A stretch of 64,000 nt of DNA, taken from assembly GCF_008014695.1 (NCBI RefSeq), contig NZ_VOXE01000004.1, forward strand, positions 372,001 through 436,000, given 5' to 3'. Each line of letters begins with the position of its first letter. Position 1 is the stretch's first letter. The position numbers were made by a program, and so were the translations under genes. The notes under the pieces were generated by a model. The model ran no database searches, was not told the origin of the DNA, and was given only the letters and a program-made list of their open reading frames with translations. This document shows, in pieces, positions 44,260 through 52,767 of the stretch. The stretch is from Chryseobacterium sp. Its GTDB lineage: Bacteria > Bacteroidota > Bacteroidia > Flavobacteriales > Weeksellaceae.

Positions 44260-45106
44260 AAAGATCCTCCTCAATTCTGTTAAAATTGGGGTGAGTCTGG
44301 CTTTGCTGTATTTTGTTTTCAAAAAAATTCCTTTTTCGGAGGTAGGTGAAGTTCTGCAAAAAGTCCATGTTTTCTGGCTGATTCTGGCGGCGGTTTTTTT
44401 TCTGGCCTCCCAGGTTTTATCGGCAAAAAGACTTGAATTGTTCCTGAAAACCAGGGAATTCCATCTGAGTTTCCGCAGCAATCTCGAACTTTATTTTCTC
44501 GGAATGTTTTATAATTTTTTTATTCCGGGCGGCATCGGCGGCGATGCATATAAAATTTATCTTCTGCATAAAAAGTTCGGGTGGAGTGCCAAAACCCTCA
44601 CTTCTGCCCTTTTCAATGACCGCTTGAGCGGTCTTTTAGCCATCTGCGTATTGATTCTTCTTTTCTCCGCCACTCTTTTTCAATTGCAATGGACCGTATT
44701 ATTCTTACTCGCGGCTGCCACAGGAATCTTGCTCACATTTTTCATTACGAAAAGATATTTTACTACTTTTCAGCCTGTATTTTGGAAAGGCTTCGGCGTT
44801 TCGTTGCTGATCCAGATGCTGCAGATGCTGTGTTTTGTATTTCTCCTGAAAAGTATGGGCATTGGGAGTCATTATATCATTTATTCAATTGTTTTTCTGG
44901 CCAGTTCTGTGCTCAGTTTAATTTCGTTTGCAGGAATCGGGGTGCGGGAAATGCTTTTTTTGCAGGCGTCTCACTATTTCAGTTTTGATCCAACTGTTTC
45001 AGTGTCTGCCTCGCTTCTATTTACGTTAATAACTGCAGTTTTTTCTCTTTTTGGATGGCTTTTTCAATTAAGAAAACTAAATTTGAAACTTACAGAAGAA
45101 TCATGA
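44240..45106 (+). CDS. Flippase-like/LPG-synthase-type membrane protein
   Basis: 288 residues from a TTG at 44240, overlapping the glycosyltransferase gene by 20 bases; the exact start is uncertain. About eight transmembrane helices with YFLGMFYNFFIPGGIGGDAY and AFNDRLSGLLAI-like sequence (here SALFNDRLSGLLAICVLIL), the conserved core of the UPF0104/AglD-like family. Members act in lipid or glycolipid translocation or transfer. It overlaps the next gene (pssA) by 4 bases (ATGA). Confidence 0.8.
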   Translation: MEKSRLKKILLNSVKIGVSLALLYFVFKKIPFSEVGEVLQKVHVFWLILAAVFFLASQVLSAKRLELFLKTREFHLSFRSNLELYFLGMFYNFFIPGGIGGDAYKIYLLHKKFGWSAKTLTSALFNDRLSGLLAICVLILLFSATLFQLQWTVLFLLAAATGILLTFFITKRYFTTFQPVFWKGFGVSLLIQMLQMLCFVFLLKSMGIGSHYIIYSIVFLASSVLSLISFAGIGVREMLFLQASHYFSFDPTVSVSASLLFTLITAVFSLFGWLFQLRKLNLKLTEES

Positions 45107-45816
45107 ATTTTATCAAAAATAATCTGGCCAATGCCTTTACGCTCGCCAACCTTTTTTCGGGGAGCATCGGCGTAATCCATCTCCTCAGCGGAAACTACAA
45201 AATCACGGCCCTGTGCATTATTCTGTCGCTGGTTCTGGATTTTTTTGACGGATTTATTGCCCGCGCAATGAAATCAGACTCGAATTTGGGCGCGCAGCTC
45301 GATTCACTTGCCGATATGGTGAGTTTCGGTTTACTGCCCGGATTTGTAATGTTTAAAGCGCTGGAACCTTTCGGAAACCAAGTTTTCGGAATCGAGATGC
45401 CTTTTGAAACCAAATATTTTGGGCTTTTCATCACCGTTTTTTCCTGTCTGAGGCTGGCCATCTTTAATCTTGATGAGGAACAGACTTACTATTTCAAAGG
45501 TCTGAACACGCCTTCAAACACAATATTGATCTTTGGACTATTTTATGCCTTTCAGGAAAACGGAAGTTTTGGATTTCTGTTTGAAAACTCCGGGTTATTA
45601 ATGCTTTTGGTTGCTATTTCATCGTGGATTCTGGTGAGTCCCATTAAAATGATCGCAATGAAATTCAAGTCGATGAAACTGGCAGACAATTATCCCAAAA
45701 TTGCGTTACTCATTGGCGCCATCCTGATTTTAATTATTTTCGGAACCGTTGGAATTCCGCTGGTCATCTTATACTATATTTTAATATCACTGATATTCCA
45801 GAGACAGCTTAAATAA
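45103..45816 (+). CDS. pssA: CDP-diacylglycerol--serine O-phosphatidyltransferase
   Basis: 237 residues from the ATG at 45103, which overlaps the upstream stop codon (ATGA). The CDP-alcohol phosphatidyltransferase motif is intact: DGFIARAMKSDSNLGAQLDS, then LADMVSFGLLPG. Six or more transmembrane helices. It makes phosphatidylserine from CDP-diacylglycerol and serine at the inner membrane, the first step towards phosphatidylethanolamine. Confidence 0.9.
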   Translation: MNFIKNNLANAFTLANLFSGSIGVIHLLSGNYKITALCIILSLVLDFFDGFIARAMKSDSNLGAQLDSLADMVSFGLLPGFVMFKALEPFGNQVFGIEMPFETKYFGLFITVFSCLRLAIFNLDEEQTYYFKGLNTPSNTILIFGLFYAFQENGSFGFLFENSGLLMLLVAISSWILVSPIKMIAMKFKSMKLADNYPKIALLIGAILILIIFGTVGIPLVILYYILISLIFQRQLK

Positions 45817-45856
45817 TCGCCGCATTCTCAAATTACCGCATTTTCAAATCAAATAA

Positions 45857-46621
45857 ATGAATCTCAAACTCTATAAACCGCTCTGTATCTTTGACCTAGA
45901 AACTACCGGAACCAATGTTGCGAAAGACCGGATCGTGGAAATCAGCATTCTGAAAGTACATCCGGATGCTTCCCGCGAAAGCAGGACCTGGCTCGTGAAT
46001 CCTGATATGTACATTCCGAAAGAATCCACCGCCGTTCACGGCATCAGCGACGATGATGTAAAAGACGCGCCGAAATTCAGTGAAATTGCTTCGAAAGTAA
46101 TGGAAATGATCGCCGGAACAGATTTAGGTGGCTTCAATTCTAACCGTTTTGATGTTCCGCTTCTGGCGGAAGAACTGCTTCGCGCCGGAGTCGATTTTGA
46201 TCTAAGTAAATTCAAACTCATCGATGCGCAAACGATTTTCCATAAAATGGAGCCGAGAAATCTTACCGCGGCATACAGGTTTTACTGCAAAAAAGATCTG
46301 GAGAACGCGCATTCAGCCGAAGCGGATGTTCTGGCCACCTTTGAAGTGCTGGATGCGCAGGTGGGCCATTACGATGAACTTCCGAATGAAATCGCAGGGC
46401 TGAGCGAATTTTCGCATCACCATAAATTTGCTGATTTGGCTGGGTTCATTGCTTTTGATGAAGACGGAAAAGAGATTTTCAGCTTCGGAAAATACAAAGG
46501 ACATCGTGTTAAAGACGTTTTCCAGAAAGATCTGGGTTATTACGGATGGATCCAGAACGCTGATTTTCCGCTGTACACGAAGAAAGTTCTGACGGGAATC
46601 CAGCTGAGAAGTAAGTTCTAA
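45857..46621 (+). CDS. DEDDh-type 3'-5' exonuclease
   Basis: 254 residues. Exonuclease motifs: FDLETTGTNVAKDRIVEISI (DxE), GGFNSNRFDVPLLAEEL and AHSAEADVLATFEVL (H and D). The C-terminal part (FSFGKYKGHRVKDVFQKDLG, YYGWIQNADFPLYTK) is an additional domain often attached to DnaQ-like exonucleases in Bacteroidota. It is likely a cytosolic DNA/RNA exonuclease, not a polymerase III epsilon subunit with certainty. Confidence 0.87.
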   Translation: MNLKLYKPLCIFDLETTGTNVAKDRIVEISILKVHPDASRESRTWLVNPDMYIPKESTAVHGISDDDVKDAPKFSEIASKVMEMIAGTDLGGFNSNRFDVPLLAEELLRAGVDFDLSKFKLIDAQTIFHKMEPRNLTAAYRFYCKKDLENAHSAEADVLATFEVLDAQVGHYDELPNEIAGLSEFSHHHKFADLAGFIAFDEDGKEIFSFGKYKGHRVKDVFQKDLGYYGWIQNADFPLYTKKVLTGIQLRSKF

Positions 46622-46647
46622 AACAATTTTTATTTATAAAATATTTC

Positions 46648-47070
46648 ATGCCCTCACTCGTCAAATTTAAATACTACAGCAACAGCATCGAAGCTAACCG
46701 CGATAAACAGATTCTGGCCGATCATGGCCTTCAAAGTTTTATAGCCAATGAGCAGACGATTCAGTCAGATTGGCTGCTGTCGCAGGCGTTGGGCGGAATT
46801 CAGCTGCAGGTTTTTGACCATGACAGAGAAAAAGCTGAGGAAATTTTAAAAAAATTTTTAGAGGACGAAGTACATGATTTGGAGGTTGAGCACACGATTC
46901 CCACTCCGGAATTTGATTTTACGTGTCCGAAATGCGGCTCCAATCACCTGTACCGCGACGAAAATCCCGGCGGGCTGTTTGGGATTTCTCTGCTGTTTTT
47001 AGGATTGCCGCTTAAGTCAAAAAGCAACCTTTACCATTGCTATTACTGCAATAACGAATTCAAGCTTTAA
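46648..47070 (+). CDS. DUF2007 protein with C-terminal zinc ribbon
   Basis: 140 residues. The N-terminal DUF2007 domain (FKYYSNSIEANRDKQILADH, then GGIQLQVFDHDREKAEEIL) is a small alpha/beta fold. The C-terminus has two Cys pairs, FTCPKCGSNHLY and CYYCNNEF, a likely zinc ribbon. The family's function is not established; the gene lies in a run of plus-strand genes. Confidence 0.8.
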   Translation: MPSLVKFKYYSNSIEANRDKQILADHGLQSFIANEQTIQSDWLLSQALGGIQLQVFDHDREKAEEILKKFLEDEVHDLEVEHTIPTPEFDFTCPKCGSNHLYRDENPGGLFGISLLFLGLPLKSKSNLYHCYYCNNEFKL

Positions 47071-47090
47071 AATATTTAATACGATTACCT

Positions 47091-47699
47091 ATGAAGATCA
47101 TTTGCATCGGCAGAAATTATGCTGAACACGCCCGGGAACTGGGAAACGAAATCCCGGAAAACCCGGTAATATTTATGAAACCCGACACGGCGGTCCTGAA
47201 GAGAGGTTCGGATTTCTACATTCCGGAATTTTCAAATGATGTACATTATGAACTGGAAATCGTTCTGAAAATCTCTAAGGGCGGAAAATACATCCAGGAA
47301 GCCAGTGCTTCCAGTTATTTTGATGAGATCGGCCTCGGGATTGACTTTACAGCAAGGGATCTACAGAGCCAGCTGAAGACGAAAGGCCTTCCGTGGGAAT
47401 TGGCAAAAGGTTTCGACGGCAGCGCAGTAATTTCTGATTTTTACAGCAAAGGTGATTTCGATATGAAAAACCTGAATTTTTCTCTGCTTAAAAACAAGGA
47501 GGAAGTTCAGGACGGTAACTCTTCACTCATGATTTTCTCCCCCGAAAAAATCATCGCTTTTGTGTCACAGTATTTCACGCTCAAAGTTGGTGACCTCATC
47601 TTCACCGGCACCCCTAAAGGAGTTGGAAAAGTCTCTGAAAATGATATTTTGGAAGCTTATCTGGAAGAAAAGAAAGTACTGGATTTCAGAATTCAGTAA
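47091..47699 (+). CDS. Fumarylacetoacetate hydrolase family protein
   Basis: 202 residues of the single FAH fold: ICIGRNYAEHARELGNEIP, VHYELEIVLKI (two metal-binding Glu), GLGIDFTARDLQSQLKTKG and IFTGTPKGVGKV. Members hydrolyse acylpyruvates or decarboxylate oxaloacetate; the exact substrate cannot be set from sequence. It follows the DUF2007 gene by 20 bases. Confidence 0.87.
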   Translation: MKIICIGRNYAEHARELGNEIPENPVIFMKPDTAVLKRGSDFYIPEFSNDVHYELEIVLKISKGGKYIQEASASSYFDEIGLGIDFTARDLQSQLKTKGLPWELAKGFDGSAVISDFYSKGDFDMKNLNFSLLKNKEEVQDGNSSLMIFSPEKIIAFVSQYFTLKVGDLIFTGTPKGVGKVSENDILEAYLEEKKVLDFRIQ

Positions 47700-47755
47700 A
47701 ATGTGTTTGACGGTATAAGAAACTTTTGTAATTTTAAAGAACAAAAATTAAACAC

Positions 47756-48190
47756 ATGACAAACATAGTTTTGCCGATTGATTTTTCAGATGCTACCGAT
47801 CGGCTTGTAAACGGTGCCCTGAAATTTGCCCAGGAAACAAAAGGAAAAATATTTCTGATCCATGTTGCGCCTGCTGATATCGGTTTTGCGATCGGTGATA
47901 TGGGCTTTCAGTATTTTCCGGAAGTAGAGCAAAATGAAATCAAGGAGGAACTCATCCGCCTGAATGCAATTGAAAAACGCATTATGGAGAAAGGCATAGA
48001 ATGTGAACACCTGCTGAGACAGGGCATTGCTGGAGATATTATCCTGGATTATGCAAAGGAAAAAAATGCGGATTATATTGTGATGGGATCCCACGGCAGA
48101 AGTGGAATTTACGATGTTTTCGTTGGCAGTTTAACCAAAGAACTTACGCGCCGTTCCACCTTACCCGTTCTGGTGATTCCGATTCATTAA
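47756..48190 (+). CDS. Universal stress protein, ATP-binding type
   Basis: 144 residues, one UspA domain. N-terminal IVLPIDFSDATDRLVNGAL; C-terminal ATP-binding motif GSHGRSGIYDVFVGSLTKEL (GxxG-x9-GS) and PVLVIPIH. It is a cytosolic stress protein. A hairpin terminator follows. Confidence 0.9.
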   Translation: MTNIVLPIDFSDATDRLVNGALKFAQETKGKIFLIHVAPADIGFAIGDMGFQYFPEVEQNEIKEELIRLNAIEKRIMEKGIECEHLLRQGIAGDIILDYAKEKNADYIVMGSHGRSGIYDVFVGSLTKELTRRSTLPVLVIPIH

Positions 48191-48210
48191 ATTTAACAGA
48201 ACAGCCTAAA

Positions 48211-48246
48211 AAAATAAATCCCGGAACTGTTAAATTCCGGGATTAT
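48211..48246. terminator. Bidirectional terminator
   Basis: A perfect 10-base stem AATCCCGGAA/TTCCGGGATT between the convergent universal stress and DUF6341 genes, flanked by A-runs on the left and T-rich sequence on the right. Confidence 0.8.
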
Positions 48247-48271
48247 TATTATCAATATACTTATCAATTAA

Positions 48272-48505
48272 TCAGTTGTCCTTCTTGTAAATTTTAGGAT
48301 CATAATAAGGGTTATGACCTTCGGTTGGAGAAAAATAATCCTTGTCTCTGTCGCCTCCCAATCGGGATACCAAAACGTAGCACCAGTAGCAGAACATTGC
48401 TGTTGCGAGAAAGAATAAAATCCAGTTTACAAAGTTTCCCGCGAACTCGAAAAAGCCGAAAGACCATTTGAAAAACTTACTGATGAGCAGAAATAAAGAC
48501 GTCAT
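48272..48505 (-). CDS. DUF6341-like small membrane protein
   Basis: 77 residues from the ATG at 48505; the open frame to 48565 would include the promoter and is excluded. One amphipathic helix (FKWSFGFFEFAGNFV) and one transmembrane helix (NWILFFLATAMFCYWCYVLV), then a tail GDRDKDYFSPTEGHNPYYDP. It matches the Bacteroidota DUF6341 family. It is divergent from a DUF6427 gene, an arrangement seen in relatives. Function unknown. Confidence 0.72.
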   Translation of the reverse strand: MTSLFLLISKFFKWSFGFFEFAGNFVNWILFFLATAMFCYWCYVLVSRLGGDRDKDYFSPTEGHNPYYDPKIYKKDN

Positions 48506-48522
48506 TATTTTCCTTTTTAAAT

Positions 48523-48530
48523 TAACTTTG
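48523..48530 (+). promoter_or_regulatory. Candidate -7 box of the DUF6427 gene
   Basis: TAACTTTG (TAnnTTTG), 16 bases before the ATG at 48547. Confidence 0.5.
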
Positions 48531-48532
48531 CA

Positions 48533-48540
48533 CAAATTTA
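48533..48540 (-). promoter_or_regulatory. Candidate -7 box of the DUF6341 gene
   Basis: The minus strand reads TAAATTTG (TAnnTTTG), 27 bases before the ATG at 48505. It is only 2 bases from the opposite -7 box, so the two promoters overlap. Confidence 0.5.
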
Positions 48541-48546
48541 TAAAAA

Positions 48547-49455
48547 ATGTTTCGATTACTTTCAAAAGAAAGCAATATTTTTTCCATTCCGGTGTATATC
48601 GGCATTCTTCTTTTCGTGGTAATTGGTGTTAATTTTGTGGATTTCAATACTTTAGACATATTTTCAGCGGTTATCACATTTGTGGGTGTGGCGCTCGGGT
48701 ATTTCTGTTTCAATGCCATTGCCCTGAATTATCTCACGCATCTTCCCTTGTTTTTATATACCGCCTTTATTTTTGCCTTTTATCCGGGCGATCTGGATAT
48801 CGGAATTGCAGTAACCCTTGTAACCAACTCAATTATTCTGCTGCTTTTAACAGATGTGGAAATGACGGTGCGCAAAAACTCCTATGTTCTGGTTGGAGCA
48901 CTTCTGGCGTTGAATTTTATCTTTTTACCTACAACCTGGCCAATGTCGATTTTTGTCATCATTCACATCATCGGCACTTCCGACAGAATTGGCCTGCATT
49001 TTTTCCGTCTGTTTTTCGGAATACTTCTCATTGCCCTTTCCTACTTCGGAATTGCCTATTTTCTGAAAATGAATTCGTGGGGTCCAGCTTATTTCCCGTT
49101 TTATGATTTTAAAATCTCAAAGAACATCAACGGACTACTTTGGCTCTCGCCGGTAGCCTTGCTATTGCTGCTTTCGGTCACGGATCATTTCAAACATTTC
49201 AATAAAAAAAGTCCGGTAAGCAAATTCAAATACACTTTTTTACTCGTGTTTTTGCTCGCACAGCTCATTACGATTGTGCTTTATATGGGAACGGACTATG
49301 AATACCTGTTGCTGCTTGCACTTCCGGCCTCCATCATCCTCAGCAGAATGCTGAAATTCCTAAACAAATATGCACTTAAAGAGGCAGGGCTTTGGGTCAT
49401 CATCCTTTCTCTGATTTTTTTCAAAATTTTCCAAGTTTTTAATTTTAATATTTAA
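48547..49455 (+). CDS. DUF6427 polytopic membrane protein
   Basis: 302 residues with about nine transmembrane helices (for example FSIPVYIGILLFVVIGVNF and NSIILLLLTDVEMTVRKNS). The sequence matches the Bacteroidota DUF6427 family. No catalytic residues are evident. It is divergently transcribed from the DUF6341 gene and followed at 6 bases by the DUF3109 gene. Confidence 0.8.
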   Translation: MFRLLSKESNIFSIPVYIGILLFVVIGVNFVDFNTLDIFSAVITFVGVALGYFCFNAIALNYLTHLPLFLYTAFIFAFYPGDLDIGIAVTLVTNSIILLLLTDVEMTVRKNSYVLVGALLALNFIFLPTTWPMSIFVIIHIIGTSDRIGLHFFRLFFGILLIALSYFGIAYFLKMNSWGPAYFPFYDFKISKNINGLLWLSPVALLLLLSVTDHFKHFNKKSPVSKFKYTFLLVFLLAQLITIVLYMGTDYEYLLLLALPASIILSRMLKFLNKYALKEAGLWVIILSLIFFKIFQVFNFNI

Positions 49456-49461
49456 ACCCCA

Positions 49462-50046
49462 ATGATTCAGATCGAAAACAAATTAATCTCCGAGGAAATT
49501 TTTTCCGAAGAATTTGTATGTAATTTAAGCAGATGCAAAGGCGCCTGCTGCGTTGCGGGAGATGTGGGGGCGCCGCTCGACAGGAACGAAACTGAAATCC
49601 TTGACCGTATTTTTGATAAAGTAAAGCCGTATTTAAGGCCCGAAGGCGTAAAAGCCCTCGAAGAGCAGGGCACCTGGACTGTTGATCCCAGTGACGGCGA
49701 TTTTGTTACCCCAATGGTAAACGGCGAAGAATGCGCTTATGTTATTTTTGATGAAAGGGGAATCACCAAATGCGGGATCGAAAAGGCATATGAAGATGGC
49801 GCAGTAGACTGGCAAAAACCGATTTCGTGTCACCTTTACCCGATTCGGGTAAGCGAATACTCCACTTTTACCGCTCTTAACTACCACGAGTGGGAAATCT
49901 GCAACCCTGCCTGCGTTTTGGGAAAAGAACTGAAGGTTCCCATCTACAAATTCCTTAAAACGCCTTTAACCAGAAAATATGGTGAAGCTTTTTATCAAAC
50001 GCTTTGTGATGCCGCTGAAGAATGGAACCGCGAGTACAATTCCTGA
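49462..50046 (+). CDS. DUF3109 cysteine-rich protein
   Basis: 194 residues. Cys clusters fit a metal- or Fe-S-binding YkgJ/DUF3109 protein: CNLSRCKGACCVAG near the N-terminus, ECAYVIFDERGITKCGIE, SCHLYPIRV, and CNPACVLG. The family lacks a clear function. It follows the DUF6427 gene by 6 bases and is probably cotranscribed. Confidence 0.84.
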   Translation: MIQIENKLISEEIFSEEFVCNLSRCKGACCVAGDVGAPLDRNETEILDRIFDKVKPYLRPEGVKALEEQGTWTVDPSDGDFVTPMVNGEECAYVIFDERGITKCGIEKAYEDGAVDWQKPISCHLYPIRVSEYSTFTALNYHEWEICNPACVLGKELKVPIYKFLKTPLTRKYGEAFYQTLCDAAEEWNREYNS

Positions 50047-50071
50047 AAATTTCTTACCTTTAAAATAAAAA

Positions 50072-50716
50072 ATGTCTGAACATTTTGAAATTCTCGATAT
50101 TTATAAAGCCGTGTTTTCCATTATCGTCGGGATTATTCTTGGCGCTGAGCGCGAAATGAAGGATAAATCGGCCGGCTTAAAAACCATTACAGTAATCTGT
50201 CTCGGTTCCACGCTGTTTACAATTCTTTCCTATAAATTGGCCGGAGATGGCGACCCTACCCGGATTGCATCCTATATTGTAAGCGGGATCGGGTTTTTAG
50301 GCGCAGGCGTTATTTTTAAGGAAGGATTCAATGTTTACGGTCTCACTACTGCTGGAATTATCTGGATAGCCGCCGCAATAGGAATGGCGATTGGCTTCGG
50401 CGAAATTTATATGGCTTTTACATTCCTGATCTCCGCGATGATCATTATTTATTCAGCGAAATTCCTGATTAAAAATTATCTCCCCCAAAACCATAATAAA
50501 ATTCTTAAAATCCAGATCAGTTCAGCCGATTTTTACAAAAAAAGTGAAATTATCAATGAAATCAGACGGCTGGTGCGCGGTCTGGAAGAGATTGCACTCG
50601 AAAAAGAAGGGAAAAGCATTCTGATGACCCTGGAACTCCACATCAATGAAAAGCAGCTGCATGAATTCGAAAATTACCTGACTTCCAACGAAAATTTTGA
50701 ATATTTCAGTTATTAA
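50072..50716 (+). CDS. MgtC/SapB-family membrane protein
   Basis: 214 residues. About five transmembrane helices; the N-terminal MgtC core is marked by FSIIVGIILGAEREMKDKS, TITVICLGSTLFTIL and ASYIVSGIGFLGAGVIFKEG. A soluble ACT-like C-terminal domain follows. Members affect Mg2+ homeostasis or related membrane energetics. A near-consensus TACCTTTA box lies just upstream. Confidence 0.88.
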   Translation: MSEHFEILDIYKAVFSIIVGIILGAEREMKDKSAGLKTITVICLGSTLFTILSYKLAGDGDPTRIASYIVSGIGFLGAGVIFKEGFNVYGLTTAGIIWIAAAIGMAIGFGEIYMAFTFLISAMIIIYSAKFLIKNYLPQNHNKILKIQISSADFYKKSEIINEIRRLVRGLEEIALEKEGKSILMTLELHINEKQLHEFENYLTSNENFEYFSY

Positions 50717-50734
50717 GCACTGATTAAGGGATAA

Positions 50735-50772
50735 AAAAAATCCGTCCTGAAATAAATTCGGGACGGATTTTT
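50735..50772. terminator. Bidirectional terminator between mgtC-like gene and tig
   Basis: An 11-base stem TCCGTCCTGAA/TTCGGGACGGA (one T-G wobble) with a 5-base loop, A-run left and T-run right. It serves the convergent mgtC-like and tig genes. Confidence 0.9.
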
Positions 50773-50786
50773 ATTTGAAGTGAAAA

Positions 50787-52121
50787 TTACTTCTTTATTT
50801 CTTCCAAAAACTCATCGTGCGTGATTTTGGTTTCCTTTTTTGTAGATTTTTCAAGGATCACGTCTTTCAGTTTTGCCATTCCCACTTCCGAGGAAATCTG
50901 GCGAACCTGTTCCTGATCTTTCAGCATTTCAACCGCATATTTCTGAATTTCTTCATCAGAAAGGTGGTGAATTCCGTACATCGCCAACTGGTTTCTCACC
51001 ATCAGTTCTGCCTGCCCCAAAACATCTGTATATTCCAGTTTGATTTCGTTGTCATTCATCAGTTTACCTTCGATGATCTGGTATTTCAGCTGATTTCTTT
51101 CTGCTTCCAGAATTTCTTTTGCCTGATTTTCATCTTTAATGTTCTGGTTGCTGAACATTAACCATTTCACCAGGAACGTTTCCGGAAGTTTAACTTCTTC
51201 CTTTTCGTTTACCTGCTCCAGAACTTTGTTTACGAAATGAACATCAGCATTCTGCTGGAAGTACTCATCCAACTCAGTTTTCACCTTTGCTTTCAGTTCT
51301 TCTTCAGATTTGATGTTTCCTTCGCCATAAACTTTGTCGAAAAGATCCTGATCCAGTTCAGCCAGTTTCAGACCGTAGAAATCTTTCACTTTTACTTCAA
51401 TTTCTTTATGGTGAAGGTGCTCTGTTTCTTCTTTGCTGAAGCCCAGTTCTTTTGCCAGGTCTTCATTTTTCTGTAGATCTTCTCGGGACACTTTAACTGA
51501 TTCATCCATTTTTAAAGCTTCAACCAACTTGAAAGCTTCTTTCTTTTCAGCATCAATGGTTAAATTCTTTGGCGGATGGTTGTGTGCTCCGTCTGCATTT
51601 TCTTCAACAACCTGGTGAATTTCCAGAGCGATATAGGAATCTGCACCGATTTTATCCTGCGGAACCTGCTCTGCGAAACGTTTCTGCATGTTTTCAATGC
51701 TCAGCCCGATTTCCTTGTCAGAAGCTTCAATGATATAGTGCGGCGCTTCATATTTCGCCAGATCGATTTTGAAATCCGGTTCGTATCCAACTTCAAAACC
51801 TACAGACAACTGCTCTGCATTATAATCGAAATCATCAACAGCCTGTGGAACCGGCTGGCCAACCAATTTCAGTTTATTGTCGTTTACATAACTGTTCAGC
51901 GCCTCAGAAACCTGCTTGTTGATTTCTTCAAAAGCAATTCCCGCTTCATACTGTTTTTTCACCATGCTTAACGGCACTTTTCCTTTTCGGAATCCCGGAA
52001 CCTGTGCATTTTTAGCATAATTAATCAGCTGTTTTTCAACTTTCTCTTTATAATCTGCTTTATCTAAGGTAACTGTAAGTAACGCGCTTACATCATCGTG
52101 GTTTGTCGCTGTAACGTTCAT
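50787..52121 (-). CDS. tig: Trigger factor
   Basis: 444 residues, full length. The ribosome-binding signature FRKGKVPLSMVKKQYEAGI is near residues 45-63; the FKBP-type and helical C-terminal domains follow. Trigger factor is a ribosome-associated chaperone/peptidyl-prolyl isomerase. In many Bacteroidota the isomerase domain is poorly conserved, and here VNEKEEVKLPETFLVKWLMF sits in the C-terminal part. A -7 box is 25 bases upstream. Confidence 0.92.
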   Translation of the reverse strand: MNVTATNHDDVSALLTVTLDKADYKEKVEKQLINYAKNAQVPGFRKGKVPLSMVKKQYEAGIAFEEINKQVSEALNSYVNDNKLKLVGQPVPQAVDDFDYNAEQLSVGFEVGYEPDFKIDLAKYEAPHYIIEASDKEIGLSIENMQKRFAEQVPQDKIGADSYIALEIHQVVEENADGAHNHPPKNLTIDAEKKEAFKLVEALKMDESVKVSREDLQKNEDLAKELGFSKEETEHLHHKEIEVKVKDFYGLKLAELDQDLFDKVYGEGNIKSEEELKAKVKTELDEYFQQNADVHFVNKVLEQVNEKEEVKLPETFLVKWLMFSNQNIKDENQAKEILEAERNQLKYQIIEGKLMNDNEIKLEYTDVLGQAELMVRNQLAMYGIHHLSDEEIQKYAVEMLKDQEQVRQISSEVGMAKLKDVILEKSTKKETKITHDEFLEEIKK

Positions 52122-52146
52122 TGTTGTTTATTGAAATTTTAGGTTG

Positions 52147-52154
52147 CAAAAATA
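52147..52154 (-). promoter_or_regulatory. Candidate -7 box of tig
   Basis: The minus strand reads TATTTTTG (TAnnTTTG), 25 bases before the tig ATG. Confidence 0.5.
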
Positions 52155-52204
52155 TGAATTTTTTTAGAAGTTAAGGGGTAAAAACTGATAAAAAAAGTTA
52201 AAAA

Positions 52205-52756
52205 TCAGTTGTTTAATCGAAAAACGGCCATTGCATCGGTTTCTCCTCCCACAACCGTTCCAAAAGCAAATCCGTTCTGGTTTTCATTTACCGATGCGGC
52301 ATCATGAATGATTTTAAACTCCAGAACAGGAGCCGCAGAATCCACTGTTTTTATCACTGTCCATTTGGTTTTGAAGCCCACTCTGTTTCCGTCGGCCCGG
52401 ATGATATCGTCCATTCGTGTAAGGTTGATCTGTGCACCCTGAAAAGCGAATACAAAAAAATGTTCATCGAGCGCACTGATGATTTCCTGAGTGACGTCTT
52501 CGTTTCCGTTCTTGAAAACCGTTTCTACGGTGTATGTTTTCCCGTCGGTAAGTTTGATTTCGGGAACGGTCACCGAGTTCACGGTATAATTATACGTAGC
52601 GGTGATTCCGGTGGCATCGTCTTTTACTTTCAGAATGATGTTGGAAATATCTTCCTGAGAAAGCACATCCTCATTTTCATCGGCTCTGGAGCAGCTTACT
52701 GAAAGTACAGCAAAAAGGATGAGCAGGAAATACGGTATTCTTTTTATGGAATTCAT
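52205..52756 (-). CDS. Lipoprotein downstream of a TonB-dependent receptor
   Basis: 183 residues with a lipoprotein signal peptide (FAVLSVSC, Cys22). The mature part has a DDATGITATYNYTVNSVTV segment and repeated beta strands, with no visible catalytic motif. It begins 11 bases after the receptor gene. Such a lipoprotein is often an outer-membrane accessory that binds substrate for the receptor. I do not recognise its family. Confidence 0.65.
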   Translation of the reverse strand: MNSIKRIPYFLLILFAVLSVSCSRADENEDVLSQEDISNIILKVKDDATGITATYNYTVNSVTVPEIKLTDGKTYTVETVFKNGNEDVTQEIISALDEHFFVFAFQGAQINLTRMDDIIRADGNRVGFKTKWTVIKTVDSAAPVLEFKIIHDAASVNENQNGFAFGTVVGGETDAMAVFRLNN

Positions 52757-52767
52757 GTCAATTTTAT

